Assembly: GCA_027449685.1 (NCBI GenBank)
Contig: DAIDLC010000003.1
Coordinates: 1 to 64,000 of the forward strand
Source of the DNA: Ferrovaceae bacterium
Lineage (GTDB): Bacteria > Pseudomonadota > Gammaproteobacteria > Burkholderiales > Ferrovaceae
DNA: 64,000 nt
Reading direction: 5' to 3'
The notes below the pieces were generated by a model that had not been told where the DNA came from, ran no database searches, and saw nothing but the letters and a program-made list of their open reading frames with translations. Positions 23,384-32,363 of the stretch are shown piece after piece. Made by a program: the position numbers and the translations under genes. Every line of letters begins with the position of its first letter. The first letter of the stretch is position 1.

Positions 23384-24050
23384 CCTCCCTCCCCCTATCC
23401 GTGTCGCTTTGGTAGATGACCACGGCCTTTGCCGGCGCGGTCTGACCGAATTGCTCACCAACCGTTACGGCATTGAAGTGGTGGGAGCCACAGATAGCCC
23501 GGTAGAACTGGATGCCCTTCTGGTGGATCACCATCCCGACTTGGTCGTCATGGATTTGCGCATGGACCCGCTCAGCGGACTGCAGTTGCTGGATAAAATC
23601 CGCAAGGACGGGCATGACACACCCGTGGTCATCCTTACCATGAGCGATACCGAATCCGATCTGGCTTCAGCCCTGCGGGCTGGCGTGCGCGGATATCTGC
23701 TCAAAGACATGGCCCCGGATGATGTGGTGGACGGCATTCGGCGCGTTGCCGCCGGAGAAATGGTCGTGGCCCCCTCCATGACCATGAAGATGATTGGAAT
23801 ATTGCAAAAAGGGAACACCCGGGAAGATTATCAAAACTCCTTGCGCCAACTCACGGAACGAGAGCGGGAGATATTGGAATTGCTGGCCAACGGCAGTAGC
23901 AACAAAGCCATCGCACGCACCTTGGGCATCAGCAATGACACCGTCAAGCAACATGTACGCCACATTCTCAACAAGCTCAATCTCAGTTCCCGGGTAGAGG
24001 CTGCGGTATTGTTTGCGGTGGAACGCAACACCCAGAACCGAGGCAACTAA
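23376..24050 (+). CDS. NarL/FixJ-family response regulator
   Basis: 224 aa. The receiver domain has the acidic pair Asp14-Asp15 and phospho-acceptor Asp60 (VVMDLRMD). The C-terminal LuxR-type HTH starts [15 protein letters not shown] and ends with [16 protein letters not shown], a typical NarL DNA-binding helix. It is translationally coupled to the kinase gene, so they form one two-component system. Targets are not visible; candidates are the adjacent sulfur genes. Confidence 0.93.
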   Translation: MNNLPPPIRVALVDDHGLCRRGLTELLTNRYGIEVVGATDSPVELDALLVDHHPDLVVMDLRMDPLSGLQLLDKIRKDGHDTPVVILTMSDTESDLASALRAGVRGYLLKDMAPDDVVDGIRRVAAGEMVVAPSMTMKMIGILQKGNTREDYQNSLRQLTEREREILELLANGSSNKAIARTLGISNDTVKQHVRHILNKLNLSSRVEAAVLFAVERNTQNRGN

Positions 24051-24126
24051 AGCCATCGGGATGGCCCCATCCGGGCCCTGACGGGATTACATCCCGGATG
24101 AAGACCCCGGGCCTGCATGCTTGCTG

Positions 24127-24170
24127 TAAAAAAATCCCCGATTGCTCCTGCGAGAGCGCAATCGGGGATT
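24127..24170 (-). terminator. Intrinsic terminator after yeiH
   Basis: A perfect 13-bp stem, AATCCCCGATTGC (24133-24145) with GCAATCGGGGATT (24158-24170), has a 12-base loop. On the minus strand it is followed by seven T (24128-24134), so it should end yeiH transcripts. A second, weaker pair CATCCGGG (24068-24075) and CCCGGATG (24093-24100) lies nearer the response-regulator stop and may serve the plus strand. Confidence 0.85.
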
Positions 24171-24234
24171 ACCGGGGAACAACACGGTCGGGCCATCCTG
24201 GAGAAACTCTTCCGGATGGCACCCTTGATCAGGT

Positions 24235-25344
24235 TTAATTCAGCATCAAACGGTTCAACCAGTAACCACCGACGCTCAGAAAAAGAAATATCAAGCCTGC
24301 CAACAACAGGGGTTTGAAACCGGCCTGCTTGATGGCCCCCACGGAGGTTCGCAGCCCCAGGGCAAACATGGCCATGGTGAGTAAAAACAGGTCCAGTTGC
24401 AGCACGGTAGTCAATGCCCACTTGGGAAGCAAACTCAACGTGTTGAAGCCACTGACAACCACAAACCACACGGCAAACCAGGGAATCGTGACCTTGGGTT
24501 TTTGCTGGTCTCCACTGGTCCCGTGCCCGGCGCCCAATTCATGCTGGCTTGAGTGGTGTACTGGGTGCTTGGCACTTAGACGACTCATGGCCACGGACAG
24601 CAAAATCAGAAAGGGGGAGAGCATCATCACCCGCAACATTTTTTCAATCACGGCATTACTTGCCGCCTGATCACTCACCGCTTTGGCGGCTGCCACCACT
24701 TGAGCCACTTCATGCACTGTGGACCCGACATAAAGCCCATAGGTCGATTCGTTAAACCCCAGGTAAGGATAAAGCACCGGATAGAGGAACATGGAAAGCG
24801 TTCCAAAGACCACGACCGTTGCCACGGCCACGGATACCTTGTGCGCATGGCTACGCACCACGGGTTCAGTAGCCAACACCGCAGCGGCGCCGCAAATGGA
24901 ACTCCCTGCACCGATCAGGATAACCGTGTCCCGGTCCATCTTGAGCCATTGGATGCCGATGAGAAGCGTGAAGCCAAAGGTCAGGGCAATCACCAGCACA
25001 TCCATGAGCGCACCACTCCAACCCACCCCAGCGATTTGCAGGAATGTAATGCGAAAACCATATAGGATGACACCTAGACGCAATAAGGTGCTGCGGGAAA
25101 AATCCACCCCTGGTGCGCAGACATGCGCCATTTTTGGAAAAACCGTATTGCCTAGCACCATACCCATGACGATGGCTATGGTCAGTGAACTTAAACCGGT
25201 GCGTTGCACGGAAGGAAGACTAGCCACCCACATGATCAGCGCACTGCCAATTCCCGCCAGCCACAGCCCCGGCAGCCGTCCCTTGAAGAGGGGTTGCGCA
25301 ACCAACCCCGGATGCACGTGGACATTGCTGTGATTGTGGGTCAT
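24235..25344 (-). CDS. yeiH: YeiH/UPF0324 family membrane protein (putative sulfate exporter family)
   Basis: 369 aa from the ATG at 25344, with an AAGGAAG site. About ten membrane helices are predicted. Motifs of the family include LGNTVFP near residue 70, GVDFSRSTLLRLGVILYGFRI near residue 85 and GAGSSICGAAAV near residue 155. The family is annotated as putative sulfate exporter, although transport is not well proven. The short N-terminus is His-rich (MTHNHSNVHVHPG), as is a loop near residue 270 (KHPVHHSSQHE), which may bind metal. A divergent LysR gene probably regulates it, as in E. coli yeiE-yeiH. Export of sulfate or sulfite would suit a sulfur oxidiser. Confidence 0.88.
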   Translation of the reverse strand: MTHNHSNVHVHPGLVAQPLFKGRLPGLWLAGIGSALIMWVASLPSVQRTGLSSLTIAIVMGMVLGNTVFPKMAHVCAPGVDFSRSTLLRLGVILYGFRITFLQIAGVGWSGALMDVLVIALTFGFTLLIGIQWLKMDRDTVILIGAGSSICGAAAVLATEPVVRSHAHKVSVAVATVVVFGTLSMFLYPVLYPYLGFNESTYGLYVGSTVHEVAQVVAAAKAVSDQAASNAVIEKMLRVMMLSPFLILLSVAMSRLSAKHPVHHSSQHELGAGHGTSGDQQKPKVTIPWFAVWFVVVSGFNTLSLLPKWALTTVLQLDLFLLTMAMFALGLRTSVGAIKQAGFKPLLLAGLIFLFLSVGGYWLNRLMLN

Positions 25345-25445
25345 ATTATGCTTCCTTGTTTTATGGATATAACCATTTGCCATAATAGACCCGTTTTATG
25401 GTATAACTCCAATTGATTATTTTCATGTTTTGATTACTATCGGAT
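25345..25445. promoter_or_regulatory. yeiH-lysR intergenic control region with repeated TTTTATGG boxes
   Basis: The 101-base divergent gap has two near-identical direct elements: TTTTATGGATATAAC at 25359-25373 and TTTTATGGTATAAC at 25393-25406. The first also contains the dyad ATGG-N6-CCAT (25363-25376). Spacing between them is 34 bases, about three helical turns. These are good candidates for the binding sites of the LysR protein encoded next door. The region is very AT-rich compared with its surroundings. Confidence 0.5.
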
Positions 25446-26330
25446 ATGAATATCAACTTTCAATATCTCCGTGCATTTGTGGAAGTTGCTCGCTGCCAAA
25501 GCTTCACCCAGGCCGCAGTGGCCTTGCACCTGACTCAACCAGCCATATCCAAGGCAGTGCGCGAATTGGAACTGGATCTGGAAATCCGCTTGCTGGAACG
25601 CACCTCACGACAAGTACGCCTGACCGAGGCAGGGCTGGCACTGTATGACCAAGCACGTTCCATTTTTGCGCTGGAACAGGTCATGCTGGAAGACATCAAG
25701 GCACGTCGCGGGTTACGTCGCGGACGTCTGGTCGTAGGCGCCAGCACGACGATTGCCGCGTACTGGTTACCCGCTTATCTGGCGCAATTTACGCAACGGC
25801 TTCCGGATATCGAGGTGAGTTTGGTGAGCGGCAATTCATTGACCATTCAGCACCAAGTGCTGGATTATCAGGTGGATATCGGATTGGTGGAAGGCCCTGT
25901 GACCGATGCGCGTTTACAGGGCCAAATGTGGCGCAAAGAGCGGTTGACGCTGATTGCATCCCCCACCCTGGAAGTCGATCCGACGGCTCTGGAGAATCAC
26001 TGCTGGATCGTTCGTGAAAGCGGGTCGGGCACCGGCGAGGTCGTCAACCAATTTTTTTCGGAACACCGCTTCCAGCCCAAACGCCGCATCGAGGTGGGTA
26101 GCAACATGGCGGCCATTCAAATGGTTTTGGCCGGCGGAGGTCTGTGTCTCATTCCCAGAATCATGGTGCACTCCACCATCGATCAAGGCCAGTTACGGGA
26201 GATTCCCTTGGCCTCCGGAGCCCTGGAGCGCCCCTTGAACTGGGTGAGCCTGAAAGGGCGGCCAGTCAGCTTGCCCCGTCAGGCCTTTGAGCAGCTCTGT
26301 CGTTCCTCTTCGACTATATCGTCAGGATAG
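25446..26330 (+). CDS. LysR-family transcriptional regulator (YeiE-like)
   Basis: 294 aa, standard LysR length. The N-terminal winged HTH covers residues 1-60 (FVEVARCQSFTQAAVALHLTQPAISKAVRELE), followed by a linker helix and a periplasmic-binding-protein-like effector domain. It is divergent from yeiH, the arrangement of E. coli yeiE/yeiH, so the adjacent transporter is its most likely target. CysB or CbbR relatives would look similar; the effector is unknown. Its 3' end overlaps the convergent quinone oxidoreductase gene by 17 bases. Confidence 0.9.
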   Translation: MNINFQYLRAFVEVARCQSFTQAAVALHLTQPAISKAVRELELDLEIRLLERTSRQVRLTEAGLALYDQARSIFALEQVMLEDIKARRGLRRGRLVVGASTTIAAYWLPAYLAQFTQRLPDIEVSLVSGNSLTIQHQVLDYQVDIGLVEGPVTDARLQGQMWRKERLTLIASPTLEVDPTALENHCWIVRESGSGTGEVVNQFFSEHRFQPKRRIEVGSNMAAIQMVLAGGGLCLIPRIMVHSTIDQGQLREIPLASGALERPLNWVSLKGRPVSLPRQAFEQLCRSSSTISSG

Positions 26331-27288
26331 TAGAGCCTGTCGTACGACGTGCTTCCAGATCACGATGGGCTTGCTGAGCATCCCGCAGCGGGTAACGCTG
26401 ATGAATTTCCACGCGCACATGACCCTTCAGGACTCGATCAAACAGTTCGGTGGCAGCGGACACCAGATCATGGCGCTCCGCAGTATAAGTAGCCAAGGTG
26501 GGCCGGGTAACGAACAGGGAGCCCTTGGTGGAGAGAAGCCCCAAATCAAAGGGTGGCACCGGCCCCGAGGACTGACCAAAAAGCACCAGCATCCCCAAAG
26601 GGGCCAAACAATCCAGTGAGCCCATGAAGGTATCTTTGCCTACGGAATCATAGACGACCTGTACCTTGCGGCCTTGGGTTAGCGTCAACACACGCTGGAC
26701 GAAGTCTTCCTGGGTATACAAAATGGGATGATCGCAGCCATGAGCCTTGGCCAGGGCTGCCTTTTCGGGCGTGCTCACCGTTCCAATGACCGTAGCCCCC
26801 AGGTACTTGGCCCATTGACACAACATCAAACCCACACCGCCGGCCGCCGCATGGACTAGAATGGTGTCCCCACTCTTGAGGGGATAGGTTCGACGCACCA
26901 GATACTGTACCGTCAACCCTTGCAACATCATGGCCGCAGCCTGGCCATCAGAAATTCCTTCAGGAATTTTCACCACGCGGTTGGCAGGCATCAGTCGAAC
27001 TTCGGCGTAGGCTCCCAAGGGGCCCGAGGCATAAGCAACCCGATCGCCCACAGCAAATTCGGTCACATCCGGGCCTACCGATTCAACGACTGCCGCTGCT
27101 TCCATGCCCGGAATAGCCGGTAACGCCATGGGATAAAGCCCTGTGCGATGATATACATCGATATAGTTCAATCCCACCGCCCGTTGTTGCAACCGCAACT
27201 GCCCGGGGCCCGGGGCCCCCACCTCCACTGACTCCCAGGTCAATACCTCAGGGCCGCCTGTGTGGTGCATTCGAATGGCATGACTCAT
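26314..27288 (-). CDS. NADPH:quinone oxidoreductase (QOR, MDR superfamily)
   Basis: 324 aa from the ATG at 27288, with GGAGG upstream. Typical QOR features are GLNYIDVYHRTGLYP near residue 40, the nucleotide-binding AAAGGVGLMLCQWAK near residue 150 and no zinc-binding cysteine set. It reduces quinones with NADPH, probably in a stress or detoxifying role, in the cytoplasm. It stands alone between lysR (convergent overlap) and sfsA. Confidence 0.9.
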   Translation of the reverse strand: MSHAIRMHHTGGPEVLTWESVEVGAPGPGQLRLQQRAVGLNYIDVYHRTGLYPMALPAIPGMEAAAVVESVGPDVTEFAVGDRVAYASGPLGAYAEVRLMPANRVVKIPEGISDGQAAAMMLQGLTVQYLVRRTYPLKSGDTILVHAAAGGVGLMLCQWAKYLGATVIGTVSTPEKAALAKAHGCDHPILYTQEDFVQRVLTLTQGRKVQVVYDSVGKDTFMGSLDCLAPLGMLVLFGQSSGPVPPFDLGLLSTKGSLFVTRPTLATYTAERHDLVSAATELFDRVLKGHVRVEIHQRYPLRDAQQAHRDLEARRTTGSTILTI

Positions 27289-27387
27289 TGCTGATGATCC
27301 TCCGATTAGTTTCATACACGCCTAACATGATCATTTTGTTGCTCCTGTATCCCGTCTCATGGGCCTCTGTCCGGCCAGAGGTCCAGG

Positions 27388-28092
27388 TTACAAGGAAACC
27401 GGCAATTGTCGAGTCAATGTCACGGCGACATTCGACAAGGCCGCCCCGGCACCAATCAACTCCACACCCGCCTTTTCGGCCTGACGCAGCAGCGCGGCGT
27501 AGGCCGGGTCAATCTCCTCGGCTGGTGCCACAGTCGTGACATCCTCACGCTGAACACAGAAGACCAGAACGCAGCGATATCCGGCGGCCACTTGCGCCAT
27601 CAACTCGCGCAAGTGCTTTTGGGCACGCAGGCTCACCGCATCCGGAAACAGTGCAATCCCTCCCTGCGCGGCCGCAGTCACGTTTTTTACTTCCAGAAAA
27701 CAAGGCTGCAAGTCTGCACCCGTCAAGTACCAGTCCACACGGCTACCTTCGCTCCCATAGGCCACTTCAGCGCGCCGTTGGGAGTAACCCCGCAAGGTGG
27801 GGAACAGGCCCAGATCCAGTGCCTCGCCCACCAAGGCATTGGCCAGGTGTGTGTTGATCCCTACTCGGCCCCCCCGAACCTGCACCTGCTCCCAGGTATA
27901 CCGATACCGTCGTCCAGCCTGACCAGCATCGCGAATCCACACAGGAGACCCGGGTTCCTGGCAACCTAGCAAGGATCCTGTATTGGGCACATGAACGGTG
28001 CATTCAGTCTGATCTGGCAGGCGCACATCTGCCAAAAAACGCTTATACCGCCGCAGCAACACGGCCTCGATCAGCGGCGAGGCATAATTCAT
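27388..28092 (-). CDS. sfsA: SfsA, sugar fermentation stimulation protein homologue
   Basis: 234 aa, the family length. Characteristic segments are RRYKRFLADVRL near residue 14, HVPNTGSLLGC near residue 34 and FLEVKNVT near residue 133. SfsA has an OB-like N-terminal part and a nuclease-like (D/E-x-K) core; the physiological role is unsettled. The ATG at 28092 is preceded by an AT-rich segment. It is followed by the qor gene in the same direction with a 99-base gap. Confidence 0.92.
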   Translation of the reverse strand: MNYASPLIEAVLLRRYKRFLADVRLPDQTECTVHVPNTGSLLGCQEPGSPVWIRDAGQAGRRYRYTWEQVQVRGGRVGINTHLANALVGEALDLGLFPTLRGYSQRRAEVAYGSEGSRVDWYLTGADLQPCFLEVKNVTAAAQGGIALFPDAVSLRAQKHLRELMAQVAAGYRCVLVFCVQREDVTTVAPAEEIDPAYAALLRQAEKAGVELIGAGAALSNVAVTLTRQLPVSL

Positions 28093-28143
28093 TGATTATG
28101 AATCAGGTTTTTAAAGCTTGGCACACCCGACCTCAGGGAACCG

Positions 28144-28842
28144 TCACGGCAGATCGAACAACAGAATTTCAGCGCGTTTGGGAGAGCCCAGTGCAATCCG
28201 CTCCTGCTGGCTAATCCGCACACCATCACCTGCACGCAGCAAATGCCCATCCAGAACCAAATCGCCCGTGGCTACCTGCAGATAACCCCGACGTCCGGGC
28301 ACAAACCGGTGCTCCAAGATATCATCTTCCTTTAAAACCGCAGCGTATACGCACACATCCTGATGGATTCTAAGACTGCCATCGCGTCCATCGGGAGATA
28401 CAATCAAACGAAAAGACGAAGGGCTGTCTTCTAAAGGAAACGGCTTTTGTTCATACTCCGGGGTCAATCCCCGGCGTTCGGGTTCGATCCAGATCTGTAG
28501 CAGATGGACAGGCTCGGTATCCGAGGCATTGAATTCGCTGTGGGTGAGGCCCGTACCGGCGGTCATGCGTTGCACCTCGCCCGTACGCAGAGCCTGGCGA
28601 TGCCCCATGCTGTCCTGATGCTCCAGAGTGCCTTCCAGCATGTAGGTGATGATTTCCATATCCCGATGGGGATGAGTGCCAAAGCCTTGTGCAGGGGCAA
28701 TCCGATCGTCATTGATGACCCGCAAGGCACCAAATCCCATCTGGGCTGGATCAAAATAATCCGCAAAGGAGAAAGTGTGCCAACTCTCCAACCAGCCGTG
28801 GTTTGCATATCCCCGGTCGCGAGCACGGCGTATGGCAAGCAT
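28144..28842 (-). CDS. Pirin-family protein (YhaK/YhhW type)
   Basis: 232 aa. It is a bicupin with the N-terminal metal site pattern GTHPHRDMEI (about 56-65), plus TGLTHSEFN near residue 98. The start MLAIRRARDRGYANHGWLES matches the pirin family beginning, which usually reads like this with GWL. Pirins bind iron and some have quercetin-dioxygenase activity; the bacterial function is mostly unknown. It sits 51 bases upstream of sfsA. Confidence 0.88.
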   Translation of the reverse strand: MLAIRRARDRGYANHGWLESWHTFSFADYFDPAQMGFGALRVINDDRIAPAQGFGTHPHRDMEIITYMLEGTLEHQDSMGHRQALRTGEVQRMTAGTGLTHSEFNASDTEPVHLLQIWIEPERRGLTPEYEQKPFPLEDSPSSFRLIVSPDGRDGSLRIHQDVCVYAAVLKEDDILEHRFVPGRRGYLQVATGDLVLDGHLLRAGDGVRISQQERIALGSPKRAEILLFDLP

Positions 28843-28939
28843 AATCGTTTCCTGAAAATGGAGTGTACGCTAGTGATTATGGGGTTTCTCCTTCCATAAT
28901 CAAGACGTGGATTGTAAAAAACCAATAAAACCAAAGCCC

Positions 28940-28960
28940 CCCGTTGGAACTTCCAACGGG
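28940..28960 (-). terminator. Terminator hairpin after ppk2
   Basis: CCCGTTGGA (28940-28948) and TCCAACGGG (28952-28960) form a 9-bp stem with a 3-base loop. Read on the minus strand it lies 18 bases after the ppk2 stop and is followed by GGGGCTTTGGTTTTATT, a moderately T-rich tail. Confidence 0.7.
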
Positions 28961-28978
28961 TATGTGCGAGTTAGCCGC

Positions 28979-29815
28979 TTACTCGGCCAATTCTGGCAAC
29001 GGGGCACCCCCAATGGGCCAATCATCGATGACCGAGTTATTCCAGAGCAAAAGGCCCGGCTTTTTTTCGGGGTAATCCTGATGAGACAAAAAGTGACGCA
29101 GCAAATTGAGGCGCGCTTTCTTTTTGTCATTGGAATGCACCACCGTCCAGGGAGCCGCCTGATGGTGGGTTCTGAGCAGCATGGCGTCACGCGCCATGCT
29201 GTAGGCTTTCCACTTACGCAGTGCCACCTTGTCGATGGGGCTGAGTTTCCATTGCTTGAGGGGATTACGTTGACGCTCTCGTAAGCGCCTGACCTGTTCC
29301 TCGCGGGTAATGTCCAAATAATACTTGAACAAACGGATGCCGGAGCGCACCAGCATGGATTCGAAGGTGGTGACCGTATTCATGAAATCTTCATATTGCT
29401 CGGGTGTGCAAAAACCCATGACCTGCTCTACCCCGGCCCGGTTATACCAACTGCGATTGAAAAGGACGAATTCGCCGCGACTGGGAAGATGATGCACATA
29501 ACGCTGAAAATACCATTGCCCCGCTTCGGTATCGGAAGGTTTTCCCAAAGCCACGACGCGCGTGTCGCGCGGGCTGAGATGCTCCACCAGGCGTTTGATG
29601 GTACCGTCCTTGCCTGCGCCGTCCCGCCCCTCCACCAACACCAGAATCCTTTCGCCCTGGCTGATACAATGACGCTGGAACTTGACCAGTTCGATTTGCA
29701 ATAAACGCAACTGGGCTTCGTAATCTTGTGCAGTCTTGATCACTGCCGTTTTGTCAGAACCCCTGGAACGCGCAGGAGACTTGCTTGCCGCACTGGGTTT
29801 ATTTTTTGTTTTCAT
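28979..29815 (-). CDS. ppk2: Polyphosphate kinase 2 (PPK2 family)
   Basis: 278 aa from the ATG at 29815; the ribosome site is poor, so the exact start is uncertain. The Walker A GRDGAGKDGT is at residues 63-72, and the family signature QWYFQRYVHHLP plus FNRSWYNRAGVE mark a one-domain PPK2. It moves phosphate between polyphosphate and nucleotides. The N-terminal 25 residues are Lys/Ser/Ala-rich and probably disordered. It is divergent from the methyltransferase gene and closed by the hairpin at 28940-28960. Confidence 0.93.
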   Translation of the reverse strand: MKTKNKPSAASKSPARSRGSDKTAVIKTAQDYEAQLRLLQIELVKFQRHCISQGERILVLVEGRDGAGKDGTIKRLVEHLSPRDTRVVALGKPSDTEAGQWYFQRYVHHLPSRGEFVLFNRSWYNRAGVEQVMGFCTPEQYEDFMNTVTTFESMLVRSGIRLFKYYLDITREEQVRRLRERQRNPLKQWKLSPIDKVALRKWKAYSMARDAMLLRTHHQAAPWTVVHSNDKKKARLNLLRHFLSHQDYPEKKPGLLLWNNSVIDDWPIGGAPLPELAE

Positions 29816-29967
29816 GGCGTAGTCAGGGTTAGAGAAGGAATTTTTTCGAAAATCGATGGTCTTGCAGATGCACACGCAAAGCCGTAAAGGCCACTTTGCG
29901 CTTGCACTAACATCACGCCAATAATGCACCGATGCCGGGTGTATTGCAAACTCGATAGGGGTTTACC

Positions 29968-31002
29968 ATGTCCGCAGAAGTACTGAAAAACCAAATTCGC
30001 CAACAGGCTCAAGGCGCCACCCGCTTGCACGTGGCCTACATCGGGATCACGGGAAAACTGTTTGCAACCCTGCAACGCCTGCAGCAAGCCACCCCTAGCG
30101 CCCTGGCCGAAGCCTCTCACAATGACCCGGGCTACGTCAGGGTTTGGTGTGATGCGGCCTTTGCCTTCGAATATCTCGAAGTGGACGGCGAAACCTTCAG
30201 ACTATCCGAAGTGGGCTTGCTGATGTGTCCAGACCATCCGGAAACTCTCATGCCCATGGTCATTCAAGCCATGGTCTCGGCGCACATGGCAGATCGTGCT
30301 GCAGAGTTACTTCCCAGTGGGGAGCGCCCTGGCGAAGCGGTTCTTGGAGAACGGGCCACGCTGCTACCCTGGTTTGGCCCCATGCTGGAACACGGCTTTG
30401 GAACCCTGTTCGAACAGACCATATGCCCCGCTTTATCCGTATTCACCGAGGTGGATACCCAAGGAGGACTGGCACTCGATCTGGGATGTGGCAATGGTTG
30501 GTATTTGCGCGCCTTGGCGCGCCGTTGCAAACACCTGCGGGGTATCGGCCTGGATGGCTTTGAAGAAAATATCCGGCAGGCTCGCACCAAGGCTTTAGCA
30601 GAGGGACTGGAGAATCGATTGCAGTTCCAGCAAGGCGATATTCATGATTTTGACCAGCAGGAAGCCGTGGATCTGATTGCCATGAACCGTGCCCTGCACC
30701 ACGTGTGGGAACGGGATCAAAAGGGAATCTTTCAGTGGCTCCATGACCATCTCAAGCCAGGAGGACATGCGGTCATTTGGGAACCAGCCTGGCCAGAACA
30801 GCGTGAAACCTTAAGACTTCCCGCACGCCGGGGGCTCGCCTTCCAAAACCTGAGCGAGTACATCCAGGGGAATCATCTGCTCCGACCGCAAGAAATCGTC
30901 GAGGCCTTTCATGCTCAGGGTATGACAACCCAAGTTCATGAATTCATGGAAGGAAATGAGGTTCTGGTGGTCGCACGACGGCCCCATGGCCCCACCCCAT
31001 GA
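29968..31002 (+). CDS. SAM-dependent methyltransferase, unknown substrate
   Basis: 344 aa. The catalytic domain is in the second half, with motif I LDLGCGNGWYLRALAR (about 171) and FQQGDIHDF near residue 225, then LHHVWERDQ. The N-terminal 130 residues are helical and resemble the winged-helix dimerisation part of O-methyltransferases or polyketide-type enzymes (LFATLQRLQQATPSALAEA, FRLSEVGLLM). The start has an AGGGG site. The stop overlaps the rmuC start by four bases (ATGA). Substrate cannot be inferred. Confidence 0.85.
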   Translation: MSAEVLKNQIRQQAQGATRLHVAYIGITGKLFATLQRLQQATPSALAEASHNDPGYVRVWCDAAFAFEYLEVDGETFRLSEVGLLMCPDHPETLMPMVIQAMVSAHMADRAAELLPSGERPGEAVLGERATLLPWFGPMLEHGFGTLFEQTICPALSVFTEVDTQGGLALDLGCGNGWYLRALARRCKHLRGIGLDGFEENIRQARTKALAEGLENRLQFQQGDIHDFDQQEAVDLIAMNRALHHVWERDQKGIFQWLHDHLKPGGHAVIWEPAWPEQRETLRLPARRGLAFQNLSEYIQGNHLLRPQEIVEAFHAQGMTTQVHEFMEGNEVLVVARRPHGPTP

Positions 31003-32303
31003 ACACCCAGGAACTGCTGCTATTCCTGTGCATGCTGTTGCTGCTGGGCGGTAACCTGTTTTATTTTTTGCGCGCGTCAAAATGGCGCTATCAACTGGAA
31101 CAACAGGAATTGTTGCGCAGCCTACTGGAAACCAGGCTCCTGACCCAGGAGCAAAGACTGGAAGACAAGGAAGGCCAGCTCAGAGAACTATCCGCCCAAC
31201 TCGCCCAGACCAATGGCCAATTGCTCCTGGAAAAAAGCCAGAACGAACAGCGGCTAACGGCGCTTCAAGAAGCCCGCGAATCCATGACGTATCAGTTCAA
31301 AGCGCTGGCCAGCGATTTGTTGGAAGAAAAATCCCGGCGCTTCACCGAGCTTAACCAATCCAGCCTGGGGCAGTTGCTGGAACCTCTCAAGTCCCGTCTG
31401 CATGAATTTCAGGGCAAGGTGGAAAGTCTTTACATGCAGGAGGGCAAAGACCGCTCTGCTCTGGCTCAACAAGTCCTTCAGTTGATGGAACTGAACCAAC
31501 ACCTGACCCAGGAAGCGCGAGATCTTACCTCAGCCCTCAAAGGCTCCAGCAAAGTGCAGGGAAATTGGGGGGAATTGATCCTGGAACGCGTTCTGGAAGG
31601 CTCGGGACTGCGTCGTGATCATGAATATCACGTGCAGGTGAGTCAGATGCGCTCCGATGGTTCACGCGCTCAACCCGATGTGGTCCTGCATCTGCCGCAA
31701 GAGCGGCATCTGGTCATCGACGCCAAAATGTCTTTGGTGGCCTATGAACAATCTGTCCATGCAACCGATCCCGAACAACAGGAACTGGCCCTGCGCCGTC
31801 ATCTGGAGTCAGTTCGCGGGCATATCAAGGAACTCTCCGAACGTCGTTATCAGGAGTTGTACGGCTTGAAATCCCTGGACTTCGTGATTCTGTTCATTCC
31901 GCTGGAACCAGCCTTCGTATTGGCAATGTCCCACGATCAAAGCCTCTTCATGCAGGCCTGGGAGAAAAATGTCCTGCTGGTCAGTCCTTCCACCCTGTTG
32001 TTTGTATTGCGAACCGTGGCTCACCTGTGGCGCCAGGAATCGCAAAACCGAAATGCCCAGGAAATTGCCAGCCGGGGCGCAGATCTTTACGATAAGTTGG
32101 TGGGCTTCGTCACTTGCCTGGATGAATTGGGGCAACGCCTCACTCAAGCCCAACGCAGTTTTGATGGTGCACGCCAACGTCTTTCAAGCGGACGAGGCAA
32201 CCTGATTCGCCAAGCCGAAATGCTCAAACAACTGGGCATTCACCCTTCCAAAGCCATTCCTGCAGATTGGGTTGACCAGGCACAATCCGACAACCCGGAC
32301 TGA
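30999..32303 (+). CDS. rmuC: RmuC family DNA recombination-limiting protein
   Basis: 434 aa. An N-terminal membrane anchor (residues 5-24, ELLLFLCMLLLLGGN) is followed by a long coiled coil (about 30-120) and the conserved RmuC core (KVQGNWGELILERVLEGSGLR, about 185; then VIDAKMSLVAYE and FVILFIPLEPAF). The core has a PD-(D/E)xK-like nuclease pattern (D-x10-D-A-K). RmuC limits inversions between short repeats in E. coli. It is coupled to the upstream methyltransferase. Confidence 0.93.
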   Translation: MNTQELLLFLCMLLLLGGNLFYFLRASKWRYQLEQQELLRSLLETRLLTQEQRLEDKEGQLRELSAQLAQTNGQLLLEKSQNEQRLTALQEARESMTYQFKALASDLLEEKSRRFTELNQSSLGQLLEPLKSRLHEFQGKVESLYMQEGKDRSALAQQVLQLMELNQHLTQEARDLTSALKGSSKVQGNWGELILERVLEGSGLRRDHEYHVQVSQMRSDGSRAQPDVVLHLPQERHLVIDAKMSLVAYEQSVHATDPEQQELALRRHLESVRGHIKELSERRYQELYGLKSLDFVILFIPLEPAFVLAMSHDQSLFMQAWEKNVLLVSPSTLLFVLRTVAHLWRQESQNRNAQEIASRGADLYDKLVGFVTCLDELGQRLTQAQRSFDGARQRLSSGRGNLIRQAEMLKQLGIHPSKAIPADWVDQAQSDNPD

Positions 32304-32304
32304 G

Positions 32305-32334
32305 CTGACATACACCCCTGATTTTTGGTAGAAT
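32305..32334 (+). promoter_or_regulatory. Putative sigma-70 promoter for the ICMT-family gene
   Basis: CTGACA (32305-32310) and TAGAAT (32329-32334) are separated by 18 bases, with an upstream TG typical of an extended -10. It begins just after the rmuC stop and 30 bases before the GTG start of the next gene. Confidence 0.4.
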
Positions 32335-32363
32335 CAAAACTCTGCCCAAAACGGTGAGGTTCT

